64,000 nucleotides of DNA from Paenibacillus thermotolerans (lineage in GTDB: Bacteria > Bacillota > Bacilli > Paenibacillales > YIM-B00363). The stretch spans positions 1 through 64,000 of the forward strand of contig NZ_JAQZSG010000001.1 of the NCBI RefSeq assembly GCF_028745515.1, in the 5' to 3' direction. Made by a program: the position numbers and the translations under genes. Positions 8,281 to 17,393 of the stretch are shown here, one piece after another. The number at the start of each line of letters is the position of its first letter. Within the stretch, counting starts at the first letter, position 1. The notes beneath the pieces were generated by a model. The model saw only the letters and a list, made by a program, of their open reading frames with translations. It was not told the DNA's origin and did not search any database.

Positions 8281-8529
8281 TTATTGCTTTAAGCTGTTTA
8301 ACGAATTTTTGTCTTCTTCCAAATCCTGCTGAGCTCTTTGAACCGGCTCTAACTCAGCATCTCCGGCTTGGGCGATCGATCGCTCCGCATGCTCGATCGA
8401 ATTTTCCGCTTGCGCAATCATTCTCTCGGCAGGATGCGTCTGCGCCTGCTTCACTGCATGGTGCGCTGTGACAACGGACTCTTGCGCCTGAGAAATTGGA
8501 TTTTGCGATTGTAAGCTCGAATCCTTCAC
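8281..8529 (-). CDS. Small Gln/Ala/Glu-rich helical protein, unknown function (82 aa)
   Basis: A GTG at 8527-8529, six bases after AAGGAGGGG, gives an 82-residue protein. It is strongly helical, with a repeated pattern of QAQ/HA/QA residues (SVVTAHHAVKQAQ, MIAQAENSIEHAERSIAQAGD), so it may form a coiled coil or helical hairpin. It has no signal peptide and no cysteine. I do not recognise the family. It is transcribed alone and has its own terminator. Confidence 0.65.
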   Translation of the reverse strand: MKDSSLQSQNPISQAQESVVTAHHAVKQAQTHPAERMIAQAENSIEHAERSIAQAGDAELEPVQRAQQDLEEDKNSLNSLKQ

Positions 8530-8628
8530 TGATATCCCCTCCTTCTTCTGCACTAGTGTGCGGTATAAAGAGGATTTATATCCCAATCGGGGGCAACCGG
8601 CTCGTAAGCGAGTCCCTGCCTCCTTATT

Positions 8629-9336
8629 TTATAAGATCGGAATCTTTCTTAAGCTCAACGTCCCGTCATCATCCCGTTCGACCTTCAGCACGAAAGAAAA
8701 CCGGTCCAATTGTAAGCACAAGTCGAAATCTTCCCGCGGCGCGGAAAGCTCGGACGCTTCCCCTCTAACATCCAGAAAGCTGCCGGTCCGGCTCTCTTCG
8801 CGTAAATATCGAACGATTTCGTCAAAACGATTTTCCTTGCCTTCCAAAGCGTTCTTTATATATTCCGCGCACAGTGTGTCCTCATCCGCATGCTCCGTAC
8901 CGTTCCAGCCCATGCAAACGAGCGAAACCTGCTCCGGCTTTCGCCTGCGGATATATTCAACGATCGCGCCTGCATTGACGAAGCTGCCTGTGACGATTTC
9001 GTCCGCATGGACCGCATTCACGATGCCTTGCGTTCCGGCGCTGGTCGTATGGACTACCGTTTTTCCCGTGAAGTCGACATGCTCCGCATGCTTGGGCGAA
9101 TTCCCGTAGTCAAAGCCCGGCTGGATGACGCCGCCTCGTTCTCCCATCAATATATAGTCGGGATGCTCCTCTTTCAGACGGTAAGCTTCTTCGATGCGGC
9201 CGACGGGAATCATATTTTCCACTCCGTTCGCAGACACATAGCAAGCGACGGAGAACGCACGGAACACATCGATGATCACCGTCAATCCTCTCGCTTCTCT
9301 AGCCCCTTCAATCAGCTGCAATATGTTGATTTCCAT
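8629..9336 (-). CDS. comB: 2-phosphosulfolactate phosphatase family protein (ComB-like)
   Basis: A 235-residue protein from ATG 9334-9336, preceded by GAGGGG; the longer frame up to 9390 has no such site. Family landmarks are VIIDVFRAFSVACY near the start, GERGGVIQPGFDYGNSP, and HTTSAGTQGIVNA. ComB dephosphorylates 2-phosphosulfolactate in coenzyme M synthesis in archaea; bacterial members are widespread and probably act on a related phosphate ester. It follows the gene at 9347 by about ten bases and is likely cotranscribed with it. Confidence 0.85.
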   Translation of the reverse strand: MEINILQLIEGAREARGLTVIIDVFRAFSVACYVSANGVENMIPVGRIEEAYRLKEEHPDYILMGERGGVIQPGFDYGNSPKHAEHVDFTGKTVVHTTSAGTQGIVNAVHADEIVTGSFVNAGAIVEYIRRRKPEQVSLVCMGWNGTEHADEDTLCAEYIKNALEGKENRFDEIVRYLREESRTGSFLDVRGEASELSAPREDFDLCLQLDRFSFVLKVERDDDGTLSLRKIPIL

Positions 9337-9346
9337 CGATATCCCC

Positions 9347-10282
9347 TCAAATCCACGAATATATTCGGTCTTGATAATCCTTACGCGCAAGCCTCACTTT
9401 GCCGTTGCCGCAAATCATGTCTAAGTATCGGCAAACCAAAGGATAAATATCGGGCTTGCCGGTCGAAAGCCTATCGGGCGATGCTCCGTGCTCTTTAATG
9501 AGCAGCTCGCATAGCTCTCTTGCGCTTCCGATCCCGTCATAAAGATAGCCCAGTATAGCTTCTTGCTGCGCATCGGTCAATGCGGCAGGCGCGTCTACCT
9601 TCTCTGCAACTGCGGTCTCCTGCTCGAATGAAAAAAGCAATTGGCCCCCGTCTTCGCCGCCCTGCAGCGGTTGATTCCGTCTTGTGCCCGATTGCTTCAT
9701 CACCCGGCCGACCTCCCAACTCCGGATCATTTTTTTAAGCCGCAGCAGCTGCCGGTCCAACAATGGAAGATTTAATCGAATAAGCTCCATTATATCTTCG
9801 GGTATTTCCAGATCGCTTGGAATGGCAGGAACATGCTCGCCGATGCTCCAACCGGACTGCAGCTTCATCAATATTTCGTCCAATTCGAAGTCAATCAAAC
9901 TAAAGCCGGATATGATTTGGTGGGCGGTTTTTGCGTCGATGCCGGTATGCAGCTCCAGATGCGATATCCCGAATTTTTTATACTCGCCGGTCGGTTTATA
10001 TTTAACGATATGCTGATATCGCAAAGCCCGTCCGCACTCGCAAGTTTGCCTCGGATCCACTTTTCCCGCATCGATGAACCCTTCATAAACCCACGAATCG
10101 ATCAATCGCTCGACCTCTTCCAAAGAGGCGTTCTCTGTAATCGCATGCCCCTTCTGTTTGGCGATCGTATTTGCAAAGACCGTTCTTCTACCCCGCGCCA
10201 TCACTTCTTCCAAATACACTCGTTGGCTGTCGTCCAAGCCCGACTTATATAAGTCTCTCTCCTCTTCCGATAGCTTCATCAC
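9347..10282 (-). CDS. Conserved hypothetical protein with CxC zinc-type motif
   Basis: A 311-residue soluble protein. The N-terminal third has helical segments (LYKSGLDDSQRVYLEEVMARG) followed by TCECGRALRYQH, a possible metal site, then a KFGISHLELHTGI motif. The C-terminal part (ALTDAQQEAILGYLYDGIGSARELCELL) is a separate helical domain. It may belong to a Bacillales-specific DUF family, but I cannot name it with confidence. The start is either GTG 10282 or the next ATG. It probably forms an operon with comB. Confidence 0.6.
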   Translation of the reverse strand: MMKLSEEERDLYKSGLDDSQRVYLEEVMARGRRTVFANTIAKQKGHAITENASLEEVERLIDSWVYEGFIDAGKVDPRQTCECGRALRYQHIVKYKPTGEYKKFGISHLELHTGIDAKTAHQIISGFSLIDFELDEILMKLQSGWSIGEHVPAIPSDLEIPEDIMELIRLNLPLLDRQLLRLKKMIRSWEVGRVMKQSGTRRNQPLQGGEDGGQLLFSFEQETAVAEKVDAPAALTDAQQEAILGYLYDGIGSARELCELLIKEHGASPDRLSTGKPDIYPLVCRYLDMICGNGKVRLARKDYQDRIYSWI

Positions 10283-10352
10283 CGTATCACCTCTTCTTCC
10301 GCACGTTCAAACTATATCTACTAAACTACCATGTTTTCGCAATAAAGCGTAA

Positions 10353-10377
10353 CAAAAAAAGCCGCCCTCCGGCAGCT
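10353..10377 (-). terminator. Intrinsic terminator after the alpha/beta hydrolase gene
   Basis: On the minus strand AGCTGCC-GGAG-GGCGGCT is followed by seven T residues, a few bases past the stop at 10383. Confidence 0.8.
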
Positions 10378-10382
10378 TAATG

Positions 10383-11207
10383 TTATATCCCCCAACCGAA
10401 CCAAGCGTCTTTCTGGTTTTTTGCCCGCTCCAGCCAATCGATCGTCGCTTTTATGACGTGCTTGGCATGGCCTTTGGTTGAGAACGCATGATCCGCTTGA
10501 TGCACGATTTCTTTATCGCATTGACCTTGAATTCTTGTCCAGAACACCTTTTGGTACAAAAAGCTATAATCGGCCGGTATGGCCGTGTCGGCGGTTCCAT
10601 GCACCAGAAATACATCGCCTTGAAATTGAGTCGCCTCTTTCAGCGGATGAAACTCCGACAGCGAATCGAAAAAGGCGTTATGCAGCGTATAGCCCAAGTA
10701 TTCGGAAGAGCCCCTCGTAATCGCTTCTTCGTAAGCTTCTTTTCCCGTAATTTGAACGATGTCTTGAAAAGGATGCGCCGAAGGAGCCCAAAGCACCAAT
10801 GAAGTGACTCGCTTGTCCCTTGCGGCCGTCAGCAAAGCGACCGCCCCCCCAAGGCTGTGTCCGAGCAGCGTCACTCGGGTCGGATCGACGAAATCCAAAT
10901 CAAGCGCGTAATCCAGAACATAACGAGTTTGGTCGATCATATGCTGCAGACCTGATGCTCCATAATCCCCCGTGCTCTCTCCGCACCCGGCATAATCAAA
11001 CCGCAGCACCACATACCCTTGATCGGCGAGCTCCCTGGCCGCTTTCACAAACAGCCGCTCCTGTCCGATCCGATTCCCCGCAAAGCCGTGGCAAACGACG
11101 ACCACGGGCAAGCGCGGGTTGCCGCTCTCCAGCAGCTCGCCGCCGGGGTAATGAAGCGTCGCCGCGATATTGATTTTGCCGAATTGAAACTGGATATGCC
11201 GTTCCAT
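10383..11207 (-). CDS. Alpha/beta hydrolase (esterase-like)
   Basis: About 274 residues from the ATG at 11205-11207, which follows GGAGAGG; an upstream start at 11243 is less supported. It has the oxyanion region VVVCHGFAGNR, the nucleophile elbow GHSLGG (Ser about 118), an acid in VHGTADTAIP and the histidine in HQADHAFS. No signal peptide, so it is cytoplasmic. It resembles feruloyl-esterase or dienelactone-hydrolase-like enzymes that cut small esters. It lies just downstream of cluster A on the same strand but behind a terminator, so a link with that cluster is only possible. Confidence 0.85.
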   Translation of the reverse strand: MERHIQFQFGKINIAATLHYPGGELLESGNPRLPVVVVCHGFAGNRIGQERLFVKAARELADQGYVVLRFDYAGCGESTGDYGASGLQHMIDQTRYVLDYALDLDFVDPTRVTLLGHSLGGAVALLTAARDKRVTSLVLWAPSAHPFQDIVQITGKEAYEEAITRGSSEYLGYTLHNAFFDSLSEFHPLKEATQFQGDVFLVHGTADTAIPADYSFLYQKVFWTRIQGQCDKEIVHQADHAFSTKGHAKHVIKATIDWLERAKNQKDAWFGWGI

Positions 11208-11336
11208 ACCATCTACCTCTCCATCTTGGGCGATTAATTCCAACTAATTTACTTGGTTTTATATATATTATTGACGCTTTTATATCGTGTGTCAATGGCG
11301 CGGCGACATATTCTCGATTTGGAGAAAGTAAGCGTA

Positions 11337-11378
11337 AAAAAAACCCTCCGATTTCCGAAGCGTCGGAAATACAGAGGG
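11337..11378 (-). terminator. Intrinsic terminator at the 3' end of cluster A
   Basis: An extended hairpin: CCCTC/GAGGG outer stem and ATTTCCGA/TCGGAAAT inner stem, followed on the minus strand by eight T residues. It lies immediately after the esterase gene and closes the run of minus-strand genes from 19 kb. Confidence 0.85.
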
Positions 11379-11385
11379 GATCCTT

Positions 11386-12345
11386 TTATAACTTCAGCAT
11401 GAATTGAATCGTCTTATCGTTCATGCCGGGTAAATATTCGTGCGCGTAATCCGGATAAATTTCAAGCGATTTCTCCGATTGAATTTTGTTATAGGCGGCA
11501 AACTGCGTAGAAGGCGGACAAACCGTGTCCATCAGCCCTACGCCCATCATCACCTCGCCGCGAATTCGTTCGGCCAAATGCTGAACATCGATATATCCGA
11601 GCTTGTAGAAAATCTCCTCTTCCCGTTTATGCTGCGGGTCATGGAAACGGAAGAACGCCTTCAATTCGTCGTATGCATCCTTCGCCAGGTCCATTTCCCA
11701 AACTCGCTTGTAATCGCTCAAGAACGGGTAGTTCGGCGCGAGCCGTTTTATTCTAGGCTCAAGCGCGGCGCATGCAAGCGTCAATCCGCCGCCTTGCGAG
11801 CCGCCCATGGCGCCGACCCGCTCCGGATCCACCTCGGGGAAGCCCATGACGATGCCGGCCAGTTGAGCCGTATCGAGGAACATATGCCGGAACAGCAGCT
11901 GGTCCGGATCGTCGTCAAGTCCGCGGATAATGTGTCCCCTCAGCGTCGTTCCCTTCACGCCGCCCGTATCCTCCGAGCTTCCGCCTTGACCGCGGCAATC
12001 CATGGCGACAATCGAAAATCCCAAAGACGCATAGATCAGCTTGTCGGCCCAATCGCCCGAATGTCCGGAATAGCCGTGGAACTGAAGCACGGCGGGATGC
12101 TTCCCTTCCGCATGCTTCGGGCGGACATATTTCGCGTGAATTCGTGCGCCTCGCACCCCGGTGAAATACAAATCGAAGCATTCCGCGAACGGAACTTGAA
12201 ACTCGCTCGGAACGAGCTCCACCTTCGGGTCCGTCTGTTTCATCTCGGCAACGGCCCGCTCCCAGTATCGGTCGAAATCGTCAGGTCTCGGATTAGTTCC
12301 TTGATACTTGTGCAATTCGCTTAAAGGCATATCTACTAATGGCAT
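11386..12345 (-). CDS. Acetylxylan esterase / cephalosporin-C deacetylase family (CE7)
   Basis: A 319-residue protein of carbohydrate esterase family 7. Landmarks: RPDDFDRYW near the N-terminus, the RGQGGSSED motif, the elbow GGSQGGG (Ser183), Asp273 in LMDTVCPP and His302 in YAHEYLPG. Family enzymes remove acetyl groups from short xylo-oligosaccharides and other small acetylated substrates inside the cell; there is no signal peptide. AGGAGG precedes the ATG. As the last gene of cluster A it probably deacetylates imported oligosaccharides. Confidence 0.92.
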   Translation of the reverse strand: MPLVDMPLSELHKYQGTNPRPDDFDRYWERAVAEMKQTDPKVELVPSEFQVPFAECFDLYFTGVRGARIHAKYVRPKHAEGKHPAVLQFHGYSGHSGDWADKLIYASLGFSIVAMDCRGQGGSSEDTGGVKGTTLRGHIIRGLDDDPDQLLFRHMFLDTAQLAGIVMGFPEVDPERVGAMGGSQGGGLTLACAALEPRIKRLAPNYPFLSDYKRVWEMDLAKDAYDELKAFFRFHDPQHKREEEIFYKLGYIDVQHLAERIRGEVMMGVGLMDTVCPPSTQFAAYNKIQSEKSLEIYPDYAHEYLPGMNDKTIQFMLKL

Positions 12346-12403
12346 TCGACAGATCCTCCTAGAAATAGCCGGATTATTGCGAGAACGTTAGGAATGAAAA
12401 CAC

Positions 12404-14458
12404 TTACAGCAATTTTAAGATGGAGTAACCATATTTGTCCAACCTAATTTTGCCGCTTTCCGGCTGAGGCTGTCCGAACACTGTTTCGTCCCATGCATAA
12501 TCGAGTGCGCATTCCCGGTTCTGTGAGGAAAGATTCACAACGATCAACCGCCTATTTCCAAGATGCTCTCTCGTAAATGCCATGATCGGCGTCCCCGTGA
12601 ACAGATACGTAACATTATATTCGTTTCCGAGCCATGTTTTTCGCGCCTGAAACAACTCCGTAAAAAACGACCTCAAATCCGGCCCGTTCCCATTATAAAT
12701 CGACGCATCCTCATCCCCTTGATAAATCATCGGGATGCCGTCAATGCAGCTCATCAGCACCCAAAGCGCTTTTGCCTTTTCCATGCCGTAAACGGCGGTC
12801 GCCCGCGCTTTTTGCCACACCCAAGTGACGGTATCGTGATTGCCCAAAAACCGCAGCTTCAAGTAACGCTCCGGCGCGCTCATCATTTCCGCGTGCAGCC
12901 AGCGAGTGAGACGGAACACATATTCCGCCTCCGTCACATCTGCGTTCTCAAGCTCGAACAATACGCGGTACAGCGGAAAGTCATAGAAAATATCGGTATA
13001 GGGCGCATAGAACGGCAGCGGGTTAAAATTTTCCGGCGTGACGATCGGTTTTTTCCCTTTAGCGACAATACCGTCCCGAATTGCTTTGGATATCGAGACC
13101 CCGCCTCTTACGCTGGAGCTGCTGGGCCGATTGCCGGTGACGGGATTCCAGTTCGACAGCCCGCCCATCGCGCAGTCGATGCGGCTGCCGTCGATATCGA
13201 AGCGGTCGACATGCTCCATCACGAGCCCCTTCGTATATTCCCGGTATTCCGGATTAGTCATATCGAACGACAAGCAGTTCCATTCGATCTTCGGCTTTCC
13301 ATCCCGATCGACCGCCGCCCAGCGCCTGTACTCTATACCGATCGGATCGTCAAGCTCCGGACCGTGCGGCACGTAATCGAACAGCAGCGTCATGCCGAGA
13401 TCATGCAGCTTACGGCTGAAGAAGGCGACATCCTCGTCCGTTCCGTATCTCGAATCGATGATCCGCTGATCGGTCGGATGGTACACCCCGCGGCTTAGAT
13501 GCTCGAAGATCGGCAGCACCCATACGTGATCGATGCCCATCCGCTTCAGTGCCGGTAAATCTTCGGCAAATTCACGCATTGTTCTGGCCGTTGGAAAACC
13601 GGAATCCATCGTGCCGAACGGGTGGCAGGAATACAGCACCCCTTCCGTATGACCGTTTGCAGGCGGGTTCCATCCTTTGCGCCGGTACAAATCGCGAATC
13701 GGCTCAAAGCGGTCACGCCGGCCGAGCGGCTGAACGTATAAGGTACCGCAGAAAAACGACTCGTTCACATCAAGATAGCTCTCTACACCCGCCAAATTCA
13801 CATAGCAAAGACCGCCTGCTTCATCCGCGTACACACCGGTGCCCCATTTTTCCTCCTCGTCGAGAAACAGCACATTGAGATGCCCGTCAGCGCATTCGGA
13901 GTGAATGACCGGATTCACCAGACCAGCGACGACCGGTTGAAAGCTTTGCAGCTCGGAGCTTCGGAATACGGGATGCGGCACATTGCCCGGAAAATCGAAG
14001 CTCGTTTCTCCGTTCGATTGAAGCTGGAGCAGGAAGCCGACGCCGTTTATGAGCCGCTTCTCGTTCCGCAAATTTGTAATCGATGCGGTGATTTCCAGCG
14101 TACCGGAAATCACCGCATACCGAACGGACACCTCCAAATCGGAAACCTTGTAGAACATCTGCAGCGCATCCAACCGGTCGTTATAGCCCGTGAATTCCCA
14201 AGCATTCTCTTGCCCGATGAGCGGGACGATCGGCGGCGTCTCCCATGTATGCAGCGGATCGAGCGAATGATACCGAAGCCGGCCGAGGACGAAATGCCCG
14301 TCGATCCCGACGTCGATCAGGAGCTCTCCGACAGGTAACGTCATGTAGTCGTTTGCAATGCGCAGCAGCCTGCCGGTCGTCCGATCGAAGACGCATTCCG
14401 TCCCATCATGGAAGTAACGAATCGTTTGCTTATCCATTCTCGCAAGGGTTGCCGGCAA
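12404..14458 (-). CDS. GH13 alpha-amylase-family glycoside hydrolase
   Basis: About 684 residues. Residues 10-260 form a beta-sandwich N-terminal domain; the barrel follows with the four GH13 regions: DYVPHG (361), DGSRIDCA with nucleophile Asp428, VTPENF with acid/base Glu476, and LGNHDT with Asp542. No signal peptide, so it acts in the cytoplasm on imported oligosaccharides. Two starts are possible: TTG 14456-14458 six bases after GGGGAG, or ATG 14435-14437, which overlaps the stop of the upstream dioxygenase. The overlap implies translational coupling. Specificity within GH13 cannot be read safely; the long N-terminal domain is unusual for a plain alpha-amylase. Confidence 0.85.
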   Translation of the reverse strand: MPATLARMDKQTIRYFHDGTECVFDRTTGRLLRIANDYMTLPVGELLIDVGIDGHFVLGRLRYHSLDPLHTWETPPIVPLIGQENAWEFTGYNDRLDALQMFYKVSDLEVSVRYAVISGTLEITASITNLRNEKRLINGVGFLLQLQSNGETSFDFPGNVPHPVFRSSELQSFQPVVAGLVNPVIHSECADGHLNVLFLDEEEKWGTGVYADEAGGLCYVNLAGVESYLDVNESFFCGTLYVQPLGRRDRFEPIRDLYRRKGWNPPANGHTEGVLYSCHPFGTMDSGFPTARTMREFAEDLPALKRMGIDHVWVLPIFEHLSRGVYHPTDQRIIDSRYGTDEDVAFFSRKLHDLGMTLLFDYVPHGPELDDPIGIEYRRWAAVDRDGKPKIEWNCLSFDMTNPEYREYTKGLVMEHVDRFDIDGSRIDCAMGGLSNWNPVTGNRPSSSSVRGGVSISKAIRDGIVAKGKKPIVTPENFNPLPFYAPYTDIFYDFPLYRVLFELENADVTEAEYVFRLTRWLHAEMMSAPERYLKLRFLGNHDTVTWVWQKARATAVYGMEKAKALWVLMSCIDGIPMIYQGDEDASIYNGNGPDLRSFFTELFQARKTWLGNEYNVTYLFTGTPIMAFTREHLGNRRLIVVNLSSQNRECALDYAWDETVFGQPQPESGKIRLDKYGYSILKLL

Positions 14459-15161
14459 TGTTTTCTCCCCGGGCCAGCCAAAATTTCCACCCTGGATTTT
14501 TCTCCGGATTCACCTTCGTATCCGCGGAAATATAACGCATCGTATACCCGCATCGGCGATACGGACTCGTATTCGCCGTAGCGCCGTGAATGATGCGCGA
14601 ATCGTGCAAGGAGCATTCCCCTCTTTCCAGCTCGAAGTACACCGCTTGGGACTCGTCGATATTTTTCACTTGTGCGTGAAACGTGTTTACGGTCTTATCG
14701 ACGGCTTCATAATCCGAGAAGCCGTTCCGATGCGTGCCCGGAATGACCCTCATGCAGCCGTTCTCCTTATTGCTTCGGTCCAGCGCCAGCCAAATTGTGA
14801 CGATCTTGTCGTATCTGCTGAATCGTCCGTTCCAATACGCGGAGTCCTCGTGCCAAGGCGTTATGCGCCCGACGTATGGGTCCTTGCATATAAAATGGCT
14901 CGACCACAGCACGATGTTCGGGCCGATTACATCCTCCACAACATCAAGCGCTTCCTTGCTCAGAAGAAATTCCAGCAACCGTTCGTCCCGAAAATGCGGC
15001 GTGTCCAGCTCATCCGACAGCTTGCTCCCCTTCTCCGCCAGATGCTCCTCAAATATATCCGTCAGCCGGGCGAGCTTCTCTTCGGAAAACAGCTGCCTTT
15101 TATAGAGCACATAGCCCTGTTCTTCATACTGCTTCACTTCCGCTTGCGTTAAAGCGCTCAT
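14430..15161 (-). CDS. Phytanoyl-CoA dioxygenase (PhyH) family protein
   Basis: A 243-residue Fe(II)/2-oxoglutarate-type oxygenase from ATG 15159-15161, preceded by GGGAGGA. It shows the iron-binding HxD in TPWHEDSAYW, the distal histidine in RIIHGATANTS and a nearby arginine for 2-oxoglutarate (SPYRRCGYT). PhyH-family proteins hydroxylate or oxidatively remove groups from many small molecules. It sits between a Gfo/Idh oxidoreductase and GH13, and overlaps the latter. It is shorter and only distantly related to the dioxygenases at 17394 and 42730. Confidence 0.88.
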   Translation of the reverse strand: MSALTQAEVKQYEEQGYVLYKRQLFSEEKLARLTDIFEEHLAEKGSKLSDELDTPHFRDERLLEFLLSKEALDVVEDVIGPNIVLWSSHFICKDPYVGRITPWHEDSAYWNGRFSRYDKIVTIWLALDRSNKENGCMRVIPGTHRNGFSDYEAVDKTVNTFHAQVKNIDESQAVYFELERGECSLHDSRIIHGATANTSPYRRCGYTMRYISADTKVNPEKNPGWKFWLARGENIAGNPCENG

Positions 15162-15198
15162 GACCGATCCTCCCTTTTTTTCGCGCTTACTGCGTTTT

Positions 15199-16281
15199 CT
15201 ACGTTTCATATTGCTTCATCAGGCTGTCCGCGATCATTTTGAACAGCTTCAAATCTTCCTTGTAATCCTCCGGCGTTGTCTTCGGCTGTTTGCCGTTCAC
15301 GACAACCTCGTAGAAATATTCGACCTCATGCGTGTAAGGATCTTTGAAGGTCGGACGGATGACCGATTCGTTGTACGCATCGCCGACGGTTTCCTGAATG
15401 CGCAGCGTTGTAGGCAAATGGCGGATGTACGGCGTGTCATATTGGACTTTAATCGCTTTCGTATCCCCGAACACTTCAATATGCGCGTCGAACCGTCTCT
15501 GATCGTCCACGCCCGTCTCGAACACGGCATAGAAGCCGTCATATTCGAGCGTGGCGGTAATATAGTACCCGTCCTTCCAGTGTGCCGCGGATGCGACCCG
15601 CTTCGGTACGCCGATCAACTCCCGCATCGCGGACAGATCGTGGCTGCTCAGCCCGCACATAAGGCGGTACGAATTTTTCACGTGCTGCGGCGCGTCTCCG
15701 AGCACCTCCTCGACCATCCGGGCTCCCCGCTTCCAGCGGTCCTCCATCGCTTCCTTCGGAATATCGTTAAACCGTCTCACGTTGCTCGATTGCTCGATAA
15801 TGAGCCGATTTTGGCCGATAATGTCCCGAATTTTCGCATAGCGGATCGCCGGAAGGCTCTTCACTTCTTCCACGCCCTGAAGGAAGGCGGGAGCGAACCT
15901 TCTCATGTAGCCGACCATCACTTGAATGCCCGCCGCGTCGCGTGCCTGTATTATGGCGTCCGCATCCGCAGGCGTGAGGCACATCGGCTTTTCGATGAGG
16001 ATATGCTTTCCGTTTGCCGCAGCCCATAAAGCGCATTCCGCATGATACTCATCGCTGTTTAGAATAAAGACGGCGTCCAGATCCTCTTGCTCAGTCAGCT
16101 CTTTGGCGTCCGTGTACAATTTCGTCACCCCGTACTGCTCTCCCATCTCAGTCAGCAGGGACGACGAAATGTCGCAAAGCGCGGCAATCTCGAATTTGTC
16201 GGACAGCTGCCGCAAAATCGGCAGATGTATGATTTGCGCTACCTCGCCCAGACCGATGACACCGATTTTCAATCGTTTCAT
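15199..16281 (-). CDS. Gfo/Idh/MocA-family oxidoreductase
   Basis: About 360 residues from the ATG at 16281 (GGAGATGGAG upstream). The N-terminal Rossmann fold has KIGVIGLGEVAQIIHLPIL, and the conserved EKP motif follows (HILIEKPMCLTPADA). The C-terminal domain is the usual beta-sheet substrate domain. Such enzymes oxidise or reduce sugars and cyclitols with NAD(P). It is flanked by a LacI regulator and a dioxygenase, so it probably processes the sugar taken up by cluster A. A second, distinct member is at 18283-19341. Confidence 0.9.
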   Translation of the reverse strand: MKRLKIGVIGLGEVAQIIHLPILRQLSDKFEIAALCDISSSLLTEMGEQYGVTKLYTDAKELTEQEDLDAVFILNSDEYHAECALWAAANGKHILIEKPMCLTPADADAIIQARDAAGIQVMVGYMRRFAPAFLQGVEEVKSLPAIRYAKIRDIIGQNRLIIEQSSNVRRFNDIPKEAMEDRWKRGARMVEEVLGDAPQHVKNSYRLMCGLSSHDLSAMRELIGVPKRVASAAHWKDGYYITATLEYDGFYAVFETGVDDQRRFDAHIEVFGDTKAIKVQYDTPYIRHLPTTLRIQETVGDAYNESVIRPTFKDPYTHEVEYFYEVVVNGKQPKTTPEDYKEDLKLFKMIADSLMKQYET

Positions 16282-16325
16282 ATACTCCATCTCCTATGTT
16301 CCTGGAATGTTTAGTTCATGACAAT

Positions 16326-17369
16326 CTACCGGCTCGTAATCGTTTCTGTATGGAGCCTTTTACCGCATGTTTCTCTGACGATCAGCTCCGAAGAAAATAC
16401 GAGCTGCTTCGGGATATGTTCGGCTTTCTTTTTTGCAATGTTTTCAAGCAAAAGCTCGACGGCCGCCGCCCCCATCCGGCGAATCGGCTGACGCATCGTC
16501 GTTAACCGCGGCTTCAAGAGACTCGCCATCGAAATGTCGTCATAGCCTACCACCGCGATATTCTGAGGAACCTTTCTACCGGAATGGTCCAGCGCCTGGA
16601 TGGCTCCCATCGCAATCAAGTCGTTGCCGCAAAACACCGCCGTAAACCGCTCGCCCGCTCCGATCAAGCTTTCAATCGCCTCGAAGCCGAATTTAAACCC
16701 CGGCTTTCCTCGGCGAATGAGCGCTTCGTCGACCGGCAAACCGTGCAGCGTATGGATGTTGCGGTAGCCAAGCTCCCGTTCGGGGCTGACGAGCGGGCCT
16801 CCGAGATAGGCGATGCGTGTGTGGCCGAGCTCGATCAAATGCTTCACCGCATCCATGGCGCCTTTCAAATGATTGCCGCTCACTTGACTGATACCGGCAA
16901 TTTGCTGGTCGAAGGCGACTACCGGGATGCCCTGATCGACAATGCCGCTAATGTAAGAAAGCGTTTCTTCAGACGCCGAGCGGGAGGAGCTGTAAATAAT
17001 TCCGTCCACCTTTCGATCGACGAGCGATGCGAGGGACGCCAATTCCTTTTGCTCGCCGTTCTCGTTGATGCTGGAGGTCAAGCATAGAACGAGCGTGTAG
17101 CCCTGCTCCCACAGCTCCTCCTCGATCGCCTCGGCAAGCTGGGCGTAGTATTCGTTAGTCAGCTGCGGAACGATCAGACCGACGGTTTGGGATTGCTTCA
17201 TAATCATCGTTCTGGCGGTGACGTCGGGCTTAAACTTCAGCCGTTCTATCACTTTCTCTACCTTTTGTCTGGTGGAAGACTTGATTTTATCCTTCCCGTT
17301 CAGAACGCGGGAGACGGTCGCGATGGAAACGCCCGCTTCCTTGGCTACATCTTTTATCGTGATCTTCAT
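16326..17369 (-). CDS. LacI-family transcriptional regulator (cluster A)
   Basis: About 347 residues starting MKITIKDVAKEAGVS. The helix-turn-helix and hinge are complete (ATVSRVLNGKDKIKSST), followed by a periplasmic-binding-protein-like effector domain (VGLIVPQLTNEYYAQLAEAIE, AVVGYDDISMASLLKP). Family members bind palindromes with a central CG and release them on sugar binding. It lies within cluster A between a dioxygenase and a Gfo/Idh gene. The AAAACGTTT palindromes at 32.5-34.7 kb are plausible operators, but so are sites for other LacI-type proteins such as CcpA. Confidence 0.92.
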   Translation of the reverse strand: MKITIKDVAKEAGVSIATVSRVLNGKDKIKSSTRQKVEKVIERLKFKPDVTARTMIMKQSQTVGLIVPQLTNEYYAQLAEAIEEELWEQGYTLVLCLTSSINENGEQKELASLASLVDRKVDGIIYSSSRSASEETLSYISGIVDQGIPVVAFDQQIAGISQVSGNHLKGAMDAVKHLIELGHTRIAYLGGPLVSPERELGYRNIHTLHGLPVDEALIRRGKPGFKFGFEAIESLIGAGERFTAVFCGNDLIAMGAIQALDHSGRKVPQNIAVVGYDDISMASLLKPRLTTMRQPIRRMGAAAVELLLENIAKKKAEHIPKQLVFSSELIVRETCGKRLHTETITSR

Positions 17370-17393
17370 CCGAAACACCCTGCCCAAATGTAT

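Noticed and set aside
12563-13498. Long plus-strand reading frame opposite the GH13 gene
   Set aside because: Composition is that of an antisense shadow; no ribosome binding site or recognisable motif.
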